Shown: piece after piece, positions 42,050 through 49,041 of the stretch | Layout of the letters: the number at the start of each line of letters is the position of its first letter | How positions within the stretch are numbered: the first letter of the stretch is position 1 | From: Simkaniaceae bacterium | GTDB taxonomy: Bacteria > Chlamydiota > Chlamydiia > Chlamydiales > Simkaniaceae | Reading direction: 5' to 3' | Assembly: GCA_026708385.1 (NCBI GenBank) | Contig: JAPOVA010000021.1 | Coordinates: forward strand, 20,798 to 75,163 | Length of the DNA: 54,366 nt | Translations under genes and position numbers: made by a program | The notes under the pieces: model-generated | The model's database searches: none | The model's input: only the letters and a program-made list of their open reading frames with translations | What the model was told of the DNA's origin: nothing

Positions 42050-43212
42050 CGTTCACCCCCTTCCGAGAAGGTGCCGCAAAGGGCTGCCGCATCCGCTACG
42101 ATTCCCGTGGCCCGTCGCATCTCCTCTTCGGTTGTCTCTCGACCGAAGCCGAAGCTCAACGCGCATCGCGCCTGTTCCTCCGGAACGCGGGAGTGCACGA
42201 GTAATTTGTCAAGGGTTTGGTGCCTTCCGCCACCGAGACCCGTCCACACACCCTCCCGAGAGAGATGGAAGGCGAGAAGCTCGCTCCTTACCCCGGGAAA
42301 GGCGATGACGCAGACATTCGGTAACCTCTCCCCTTCGGAAAAAAGGGAGACCGCCCGGGGAAGGGCTGCCAAAAGGGCTTTTTCAAATTGATCCCGGAGG
42401 CGGGCCGTTTCGAGGCAGGTCCTCGTGAAATGTTCTTCCAGCTCTTGAAAGGCGACACCCAGGCCGATGAGTCCCGGCAAGTTCAATGTGCCGCCCCGTT
42501 CCCCGTTTTGTTGCGTGCCGTCCGGGATCAGAGGGGTAAGAGAGAGGGGGGAACGGATGAGCAACCCCCCCGTCCCCTTCGGTCCGTATACTCTGTCGCC
42601 GTCAAACGTCAGATAATCGATCGGAAGATCGGCGAAGCGGAAAAAGAGTTTTCCCAAAACATCGCTCACATCGACGTGTAGGGGCACCCCCTTTTTCCTA
42701 CACACCTCGGCCAACTCCTCGATGGGTTGCACCGCTCCCGTAAGTCCGTTGGCAAAGGAGAGGGAGACGAGCCCCGTCCTCTCGGAAAGGCTCGCTTCAA
42801 GGTTCTCCGGAGTCAGAATGCCACGACTGTCGAGGGGGGCCGAGACCTTTTCGATGCCGAGCACCTTGAACCGGTCGATTCCCGTCAAAAAGGAGGCATC
42901 CTCCGTCGGAAGGGTTACGAATCTATGGCGTCCCGTTTCGGCAACTCCTTCCAGAGCGGTGCTCTGGTAGACATGGGCGATCGCTTCGGCAGCGCACGAG
43001 GTGAGGATAAAGGTATCCTGCTCTCCGGCTCCGAGAAAGGTACGTATCTCCCGTACCGCCCCCTCGATCGATACGAAGGGTTCCTTTTCGGTCAGATAGG
43101 GGGCCGTCGGGCAGTAGGTGTGCCTCGTGAAGAAGGGGCGCATCCGGGTCACCGCCCTCTCGGACAGAGGGGTCGTTACGGCATGATCGAGGTAGATGGC
43201 CTTCCGCGACAT
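42046..43212 (-). CDS. nifS: NifS-like protein lacking PLP-lysine and catalytic cysteine
   Basis: Its fold and order are those of class V cysteine desulfurases (YLDHAVTTPLSERAV at the N-terminus, ILTSCAAEAI, LHVDVSDVLGK, YGPKGTGGLLIR). The key residues are changed. The PLP-binding Lys of SGHKxYGPKG is Arg207 in FDGDRVYGPKG. The ring-stacking His of KTEHKAV is Asp105. The Gln of DATQSVGK is Asp184. The catalytic Cys region is a Gly-rich loop (TGLGGGRH). Normal PLP chemistry is therefore unlikely, although the frame is intact and coupled to gpmA and nifU. Whether this is general in the chlamydial CT721 group should be checked. Symbol follows synteny only. Confidence 0.85.
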   Translation of the reverse strand: MSRKAIYLDHAVTTPLSERAVTRMRPFFTRHTYCPTAPYLTEKEPFVSIEGAVREIRTFLGAGEQDTFILTSCAAEAIAHVYQSTALEGVAETGRHRFVTLPTEDASFLTGIDRFKVLGIEKVSAPLDSRGILTPENLEASLSERTGLVSLSFANGLTGAVQPIEELAEVCRKKGVPLHVDVSDVLGKLFFRFADLPIDYLTFDGDRVYGPKGTGGLLIRSPLSLTPLIPDGTQQNGERGGTLNLPGLIGLGVAFQELEEHFTRTCLETARLRDQFEKALLAALPRAVSLFSEGERLPNVCVIAFPGVRSELLAFHLSREGVWTGLGGGRHQTLDKLLVHSRVPEEQARCALSFGFGRETTEEEMRRATGIVADAAALCGTFSEGGER

Positions 43213-43917
43213 CTACCTCTCCCCGCATTGCCTTCGGACGAGATCGAGCTCCTCCGGTTGCCATACTCCTCCCCCTCTCTCTTGTCGGAGGCGATAACAG
43301 CGAGGAACCCCCGTCGGAATCTCCAGGCAAAGTATCTCCTCTTCCGAAAGATTTTCCAAAAACATCACGATGGCGCGCAAGGAATTGCCGTGAGCGGAGA
43401 CGAATACGTTTTCCCCCCTTTCGAGACGGGGGACGATCCGGCTCCGAAAGTAGGGGAGGGCGCGCTCCTTCGTCATCTTGAGACTCTCCCCTCCCGGGGG
43501 GGCTACGGCGTAGCTTCGTCGCCACAACCGGATCTGCTCCGGACCGAACCGCTTCGCCGCCTCATCCTTGTTGAGTCCCTGAAGATCACCATACATCCTC
43601 TCGTCCAATGCCTCCGACGCAATGACGGGAATGGCCTCGGCAAAGGGGGAGGCCTCCTCTCCCGAAGGGAGGCAGATGGGTACCCGTCCCCCTGCGTGCA
43701 CACTCATGGCGATCATGGCAGTCAGCTTGGATCGTATGAGGGTAGAGGTGAAGATCACATCGAGGGGGATGGCGGAAAACTTCCTTCCGGCCTCGAATGC
43801 CTCATCGATGCCTTGCCGGCTCAAGGGGACATCGACCCGTCCCGTAAACAGGTTGCGTCGATTCCACTCGGATTCCCCGTGCCGGAGCAAAATAAGGAGA
43901 GATGTCCGATCTTTCAT
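43213..43917 (-). CDS. gpmA: 2,3-bisphosphoglycerate-dependent phosphoglycerate mutase
   Basis: Glycolytic interconversion of 3- and 2-phosphoglycerate. RHGESEWNRRNLFTGRVDVP carries the phosphorylated His (His13 here). DERMYGDLQGLNKDEAA holds the catalytic Glu, and VSAHGNSLRAIVMFLENL the second His. The 234-residue length is normal for the chlamydial form. Its stop abuts the nifS start directly. No Shine-Dalgarno precedes ATG 43917; the -10 box TAGACT ends 6 bases upstream, another leaderless layout. Confidence 0.94.
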   Translation of the reverse strand: MKDRTSLLILLRHGESEWNRRNLFTGRVDVPLSRQGIDEAFEAGRKFSAIPLDVIFTSTLIRSKLTAMIAMSVHAGGRVPICLPSGEEASPFAEAIPVIASEALDERMYGDLQGLNKDEAAKRFGPEQIRLWRRSYAVAPPGGESLKMTKERALPYFRSRIVPRLERGENVFVSAHGNSLRAIVMFLENLSEEEILCLEIPTGVPRCYRLRQERGGGVWQPEELDLVRRQCGER

Positions 43918-44335
43918 GGGGTGAGTCTACATCATTTACGGTTTTTGTCGCTCCTCTCATTCGATGGTAAGCACACCGTATCCGCTCACGGGTACGGGGA
44001 GTGTGAAACCCGAACCCACACGAACGACTCCTTAAAACGACAGCCCGGCCTTGCCGAAGATGGGCGCCGCGACAAACGAACGGACGGTCTTCCCGACACG
44101 CGATGAGTCGGGGAAAGGGGGGGAGAATGTGGCCTTATCGGAGCAACCCCGTGCCCACCGCCGGCGGGGGTGAGGAAAGTGGCTTCCCCCCCTCCCGAGA
44201 AAAAGAATACACACCGCGTTTGGAAGCATGGGGGTTGAGTAGCGACATCGGATCAGCGGGTCGAGCCGAAGAGTGTTGACCCGGGTGGTGTCGGGTGACG
44301 TGCATACCGGGTCAAACCTTGGCCGTTACACATCA
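43918..44335. other. Intergenic region, no gene recognised
   Basis: About 420 bases. It contains the gpmA promoter on the minus strand (GCGACA at about 43946-43951, TAGACT at 43924-43929). The rest holds a short GC-rich frame without ribosome binding site or family. Confidence 0.45.
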
Positions 44336-45586
44336 TCACATCGCATGCGAGCCCATCGCATCATTGTCCGGTTCTGCGGGGTAGCTTTTTCTTATTTCCC
44401 TTCGTCCGATATCCCTTATTTCCCTCTCGCAATCCCTCCTCTGCCCGTCGATTGCCCACAGTTGTTTTAGGGCGATCTCCTTTTCCTCCAAGAGGGCATA
44501 TCCCCGCTTCAAGTGGCATTGGCACTCTTCCCCGGGGTCCTTCCGGTTTCCGTGGCGATTCATCGACCTTTTGAGACCCTCGATCAGACGACTCCGAAAA
44601 CCGCCACGGGCTATTCGGTGTGTCCGGTTCTCGTAATATCCCGCCCGTTCCATGTGATGGGATATTCTCTCCTCCAAATCCAAACATCGACCCACGCAAT
44701 CGAACCTCCTCTTTTCCAAGTCCGCCACTCGATCCGTGTAATCCTTTACCACTCGCCCGGCGTGCAAACCCATCGCTTCCATGCGATCGCCCTCCTGCCT
44801 TTCGAGGTTTCTCAGTTGTTTGATGCAACCGAATATCCGTCCATTGTCATCCCGTAGCTTTCTAATAAGACCGATTCTTCGTTTGAAAACGGCTCTTGAC
44901 GACTTAACGTAACCGACTTTTTGCAACTCAATGTCTCTTAGTTGCCTTTCGAGATTGCCACGACCTTCTCTGTCTTCCGCGAGTTTGCCTACCCTCTCTA
45001 CGATTGCGACACGGTTCCGGTCGAGATCTTGCGCCCGTTCCGCGAGACGGAAATGCTGCTGATCGATATCCCTCAATTGCTTAATGTGGTTGCTTTCCCG
45101 CATTTCGAAGCGCCCCGTTCGTTCAAGGTGATCGGATATTTCCTTTCCGGGACCTCTTATTATACTTATTTGCCCGTCAGGGTGATTTCTCCTCCTATCG
45201 AAATTCTTCATTAAGTGCCCCTCGAGTTCTCTTCGTAGCTTACGGAGCTTGACCTCTTGCCCGTGGAGATCTCCCGCTTGTTCCATGCAACGGCATACTT
45301 GCCGCTCGATCATCGTGTTTCTCTCGTGGTCACCACGACCCGTTTCACCCGTCTGCTTTTCAAAACCCCTCACCCGTTCTTCGAGATCTCTTATTTGCCC
45401 AACGATGTTCCCTATTTGATCGCTGAGATCCCACACCTGTTCCACGCGCGCAAGGAAGTCCACGCGCGCAAGGAAGGAGCGCTGATGGAAGCCCTGCTCA
45501 TTGCGACCTCTACCGTGCGACGGCAATCGGCTATCCGATACACCCGAACGAACGGCCCACATATCGAGTGCGACCGACCTAACCAT
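44336..45586 (-). CDS. Coiled-coil protein, paralog B
   Basis: A 416-residue protein from ATG 45586 (MVRSVALDMWAV); GGGAAGAG sits just upstream. Almost the whole length is charged, heptad-like coiled coil built from repeated R-D-L/I-E/D-x-Q segments (NLERQLRDIELQKVGYVKSS, then QLRNLERQEGDRMEAMGLHA). There is no signal peptide or membrane span. It is clearly paralogous to the next gene upstream, most strongly from KQLRNLERQ through VKDYTDRVADLEKRRFDC. The two share the start MVRSV(A/V)(L/F)D. Probably co-transcribed with it (63-base gap). Structural or effector role unknown. Confidence 0.72.
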   Translation of the reverse strand: MVRSVALDMWAVRSGVSDSRLPSHGRGRNEQGFHQRSFLARVDFLARVEQVWDLSDQIGNIVGQIRDLEERVRGFEKQTGETGRGDHERNTMIERQVCRCMEQAGDLHGQEVKLRKLRRELEGHLMKNFDRRRNHPDGQISIIRGPGKEISDHLERTGRFEMRESNHIKQLRDIDQQHFRLAERAQDLDRNRVAIVERVGKLAEDREGRGNLERQLRDIELQKVGYVKSSRAVFKRRIGLIRKLRDDNGRIFGCIKQLRNLERQEGDRMEAMGLHAGRVVKDYTDRVADLEKRRFDCVGRCLDLEERISHHMERAGYYENRTHRIARGGFRSRLIEGLKRSMNRHGNRKDPGEECQCHLKRGYALLEEKEIALKQLWAIDGQRRDCEREIRDIGRREIRKSYPAEPDNDAMGSHAM

Positions 45587-45649
45587 ACTCTTCCCATCTC
45601 CCATACATGTTTGTTGTTTTACTCATCCGGTCACCGCGATCCCCTCCGG

Positions 45650-46909
45650 TCATGCAAACGACAGTCGCTTTGCGCGCCACATGTGAGCGCCCCCGGTTTC
45701 CCAAAGAACTCTCTCACTCCAAGGAGGGCTCTCCTCGGTTTCTCTCAGTTCCCTTCGCCAGACATGTCCCATTTCCCTCATGCAATCTTCAAATCGACTC
45801 CCGATGTCGGAAAGCCGCTCCGAGACATCCTCGTTTTCCTTTACGAGGATGTCTACCTGTCGCAAGCGATGATTGGTCTCGTTTCGGGACCTTTCCGGGT
45901 GACCTACCCATCGCTTAAGGCTCTCGATCGGGTTCCGGAAACCGTTGGCGCGAAACATCCGACATCTTCGGATCTCGAGAGACTCCACTCGCTTCATGTG
46001 AACGGCTATTTTTTCCGCCCCATGCAACAATCGATCCGCACAATCGAACGCTTCTTTCTCCAAGCCCTCTACTCGATCCACGTAATCTCTTACCATTCGT
46101 CCTCTGTGATCGCCCGTTCTCTCCATGCGACCGCCTACTTGTCTTTCGAGATTTCTCAGTTGCTTGACGTGACGGAACACCCGCTTCCCCGTGTCTCTCA
46201 TTTTCCTAATGAGAACGATTCTTTCCTTCTCTATGTCTCTCAATTTTTCGATGCGACGGAGTTTTTGTTTCTCCGCGTCTCTTAGTTTCTTTCCGAAACC
46301 GCTACGAACTTCTTTGATTCCCGTAAGCTCCCGTATTTGCGCCACGTTCCGGTCATAGAAACCTCCCGGCCCTTCCAAAAGAGCGACAACCTGCTCCCGT
46401 TGCCGTTCACCCAAACCTTGCAACCGTACCGCACAGTCGTCTCCTCGCCTTTCAAGGCATCGCGCTTGTGTCATGCAATCGGCCATTTCCTCTTCCGGAT
46501 CCCGCACCCTATTTACTCCGTTGCGAAGGATTTTCCTCCTCTCGCCCTCGAGACTTCTTAACCGGACATCGAGACCGCCCAGCTGTGCGTTGAGAGGGCT
46601 TTTTTGTTTCCCGAGATCGTCCAGTTGTTTCTCACAATCTCTCAGTAGTCGCACGATGTTTTTCATGCGCCCGACATCGTGTTCCTCACCTATTTGCCTT
46701 TGAAAATCCCCTATTTGTTTCTCAAGACCTGCCATGCGTTCGTGGAGATCCCTGATTTGATCGTGGAGATTCCACATTCGCTCCATGTATAGGCAATGGT
46801 GTTTCTCGTGATCCCCCCGTCTTGCGTCCGCGTATCGGTCCGTCACACACCTATCCCCGTTGGTTGCGGTGTAGGCGACTCCCAAGTCGAAAACGACGGA
46901 TCTGACCAT
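45650..46909 (-). CDS. Coiled-coil protein, paralog A
   Basis: A 419-residue protein from ATG 46909 (MVRSVVFDLGVAYTATNGDR) with GGGAGG 8 bases upstream. An earlier in-frame ATG at 46933 would place that site inside the gene. The body is continuous coiled coil (HDQIRDLHERMAGLEKQIGD, then EKLRDIEKERIVLIRKMRDT). Residues 270-340 match paralog B: QLRNLERQVGGRMERTG, VRDYVDRVEGLEKEAFDCAD. The C-terminus is Trp/Arg-rich and unrelated to paralog B. The promoter is a clear member of the accessory class. No family is recognised; the architecture recalls fibrous or filament-forming proteins. Confidence 0.74.
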   Translation of the reverse strand: MVRSVVFDLGVAYTATNGDRCVTDRYADARRGDHEKHHCLYMERMWNLHDQIRDLHERMAGLEKQIGDFQRQIGEEHDVGRMKNIVRLLRDCEKQLDDLGKQKSPLNAQLGGLDVRLRSLEGERRKILRNGVNRVRDPEEEMADCMTQARCLERRGDDCAVRLQGLGERQREQVVALLEGPGGFYDRNVAQIRELTGIKEVRSGFGKKLRDAEKQKLRRIEKLRDIEKERIVLIRKMRDTGKRVFRHVKQLRNLERQVGGRMERTGDHRGRMVRDYVDRVEGLEKEAFDCADRLLHGAEKIAVHMKRVESLEIRRCRMFRANGFRNPIESLKRWVGHPERSRNETNHRLRQVDILVKENEDVSERLSDIGSRFEDCMREMGHVWRRELRETEESPPWSERVLWETGGAHMWRAKRLSFA

Positions 46910-46966
46910 ATTCTTTCCTCCCGTGTCACTCATTTTGAGCGATGACTACACGCTCTCTCCCGGAGG

Positions 46967-46996
46967 AGAGTACACGACAATGCGATGCGTAGTCAA
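46967..46996 (-). promoter_or_regulatory. Promoter of the coiled-coil gene pair
   Basis: Minus strand: TTGACT (46991-46996), an 18-base spacer and TACTCT (46967-46972). The -10 box is identical to that of the 47423 gene. Confidence 0.65.
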
Positions 46997-47291
46997 GCAT
47001 GAAGGGAAAAAACCGGCATCTCCCGCTAATGAGGTTTGATGAAACGGTGAGGGTGAGGTGTGGTGGAGTGCGGACCGTACGGAGTAATCCGGGGATGACG
47101 GAACCGTTGCGGGATCGGGATAAATTTTTCGGATGTATATATGCGCAAAAATCAGAGATCCCTTTAAGTGTAAGCATAATAGCCAAGACTTGCTCTTTCA
47201 CCGCGAAGATTTGTTCTCAAAGAACCTGTCTATCTCCGGCTTCCAATATCTCCGTTTACGTAAGGTGTGATGAAGAAACCCTTTATTTTGA

Positions 47292-47342
47292 CTCCGCAGA
47301 CCGGATGGAACCCTCCATATTGATTGCGGAGCCTGTTTTTTG
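47292..47342 (+). terminator. Possible terminator in the intergenic region
   Basis: CTCCGCA (47292-47298) pairs perfectly with TGCGGAG (47325-47331), and a run of T follows (47335-47342). No gene was recognised on the plus strand before it (46997-47290), so it may end a small untranslated RNA. Confidence 0.45.
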
Positions 47343-47358
47343 TTTTCGGCACCGCCCG

Positions 47359-47387
47359 TTGTCATCAAAAGCCACACGTGCTACTCT
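47359..47387 (+). promoter_or_regulatory. Promoter of the Cys-cluster gene at 47423
   Basis: TTGTCA (47359-47364), a 17-base spacer and TACTCT (47382-47387) preceded by TGC. The following bases CTCGCGGTCGA resemble TTCCGCGGACGA after the 4851 box. Confidence 0.6.
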
Positions 47388-47422
47388 CTCGCGGTCGATA
47401 TCACTACCCGTAGGAGAAGAAG

Positions 47423-47674
47423 ATGTCTTGTGTTTGCTGTTGTCCGGCTCGTAGAGAGCCTACACCACCCGTTGTCATCGATATGCCCCCCGATTACAAG
47501 ACCGTTACCCGTCCCCCAACCGTTGATAGGGGGAAGGTTCCCGCCCCCGACACGGAGATCTCACCCGGTGTCTCATCCGAGCGGGCGGCGTTGCTCGTTA
47601 ATACGGTCCGGAAAGCACAGGATGAAAGAAGTACACCCGGTTGCGCGGTCCGTCGCTTGGGTATGCTGAAATGA
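47423..47674 (+). CDS. Small protein with N-terminal Cys cluster (MSCVCCC)
   Basis: An 83-residue protein from ATG 47423 with AGGAGAAG directly upstream. MSCVCCCPARREPTPP is followed by a Pro/Thr/Asp-rich stretch and a basic C-terminus. There is no signal peptide or membrane span. It matches the 4896 gene in its first seven residues, promoter and leader, but is shorter and otherwise diverged. Four Cys within residues 3-7 could be lipidated by a host enzyme or bind metal; both are guesses. Confidence 0.6.
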   Translation: MSCVCCCPARREPTPPVVIDMPPDYKTVTRPPTVDRGKVPAPDTEISPGVSSERAALLVNTVRKAQDERSTPGCAVRRLGMLK

Positions 47675-47731
47675 ACGGATCAACGGACTTTTCGTAAGGG
47701 TAGGGAAGAGGAAAGGTGTCCTACGGCTACC

Positions 47732-48796
47732 TCAGGAAAAACCTACCGAAGGGAACGGGTAGGGAATTCTCTTCGCAAAAGTTCGTCCCTTTCCGGTACC
47801 TTCTCGAGAAACTACTTTGCGTGTCTTATAAAGAACGTAATCTCTTCCAAGGGGGCGTTCTCTTACGTGAATTACGGGGTTGAAGCCGGCTTCATAGAGT
47901 CTGCGGTTTTTCTTTTCGTCTAAGGCTATTCCTCCTGTGTAGTGGTTTTGGTGGCCGTCGATCTCAATGGCGAATCCGTATTCCGGGCAACAAATGTCGA
48001 CCTCTCCCGTTTCATCCAATCTCTGTTGACTTTGCAATTGAGGAAAGATTGTCCTGAGCTCGCGGAATACCGATGCCTCCAATATTGAGATTGTCTTGTT
48101 GCAGTCGGGGCACCCCGTACGGTACACGGCACGTAGATATATCTTGTTCCGATACCGGAAGCCGGATCTCGAACAAATCCACCAAGCAGTCCGGTGGGAA
48201 CCGCAAGGTACGGTTTCCGGGGTCGGGGGCACGTTTTTCTCGTCATCCCACTCCGGAACCGGGTCGGGGCGCCGGCTTGTCGGAGAACCGTTCTTTTCGG
48301 CACGGGCCTCGGTGCGTCGGGCTCCCCTGTTCGCCGGTGCACACACGGGGCATCCACGCCCCTGTTTTCCGTTGCCTATTCGGGCCTGCCATTCGTGTCC
48401 GCAATCGGGACATCGCCACCAAACCTTTTTGTCGCTACCTGCACTTATGTCGCTCGGCTTCAAGTCGCCATTCTTTGTGGGGTGCCACCGCTTTGCCAAG
48501 TCGGGACGTAAGTCTGCGAGCGACCCTCGTTTCTCGATGAGGTTTCGTGTGAGATGCATTTTTCTCCTTAGTTCCGCGCACCCGGGACAGTCACTCCCGC
48601 ATACTCGGACACAAGGTATGGTCTTCTACACGTGGTCGCAGTCGGGGCATAGCCACACGCCCTTTTTGTGAGTGGCTCGTTTCAGACTGTTTGGGTCTAA
48701 ACCGGGATGCAACGTAGGATGTATCTGTTTGAATATGTCCGGATAGTGTGCGGAAAGAGGTGTTCCTCGCCGGACTTTTTTTCTAAACTTGTCCAT
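47732..48796 (-). pseudogene. Treble-clef zinc-finger / Vsr-like endonuclease gene with in-frame amber
   Basis: From ATG 48796 (GAGG 6 bases upstream) one frame runs to 47732 except for a TAG at 48626-48628. It encodes three treble-clef units of the DUF4379 kind: a first one (GVWLCPDCDHV, stop, ...CPGCAE), an intact second one (VWWRCPDCGHEWQARIGNGK, then GRGCPVCA) and a degenerate third (AWWICSRSGFRYRN...GCPDCN). A nuclease domain resembling Vsr/DUF2726 endonucleases follows, with a GEVDICCPEYGFAIEIDGHQ core. The TAG sits where the conserved Trp of CGHEW is expected, one base from TGG. AAGGAG before ATG 48559 could restart translation, giving a 275-residue protein with two fingers and the nuclease. 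The DNA target is unknown. Confidence 0.7.
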
Positions 48797-48834
48797 AAAA
48801 AACCTCGGATATGATTATGTCCACCGGGGTTTTT
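48797..48834. terminator. Hairpin overlapping the start region of the endonuclease gene
   Basis: AAAAAACCTCGG (48797-48808) pairs with CCGGGGTTTTT (48824-48834), with one wobble pair. On the plus strand it is followed by T runs. On the minus strand it buries the GAGG ribosome binding site just before ATG 48796 and ends in six T, so it could also act as an attenuator there. Confidence 0.5.
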
Positions 48835-48970
48835 GGTTTTTTCCCTCCCCGAGGGATGGGGAGGGCGGGATTTTTTTCAAGCAGGATCCCCCCCTTCTCA
48901 CAGCAATCTCCCTTTGATTTGTCCGGTCCCGGTACGGATCGTTCGGATTCTTATCTTCCGCAAGATTACC

Positions 48971-49000
48971 TTTATTTATTAGGGGTAGACATGGTATATC
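48971..49000 (+). promoter_or_regulatory. Promoter of the first HTH-repeat gene
   Basis: TTTATT (48971-48976), an 18-base spacer and TATATC (48995-49000) preceded by TGG. Further upstream, TTTGATTTGTCC..CCCGG at about 48914-48932 recurs upstream of the 51777 gene (about 51679-51697). Confidence 0.5.
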
Positions 49001-49041
49001 ATTCCGCTTTAGACGGTTGAATTCTTAGGAGAGGGAGTTCT

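Noticed and set aside
45257-46285. 342-codon plus-strand frame opposite the coiled-coil pair
   Set aside because: It spans the gap between two recognised paralogous genes and is open only because their heptad codons avoid antisense stops.
46999-47454. 151-codon plus-strand frame before the Cys-cluster gene
   Set aside because: It runs through a terminator-like hairpin, a promoter and the next gene's start, and has no ribosome binding site.
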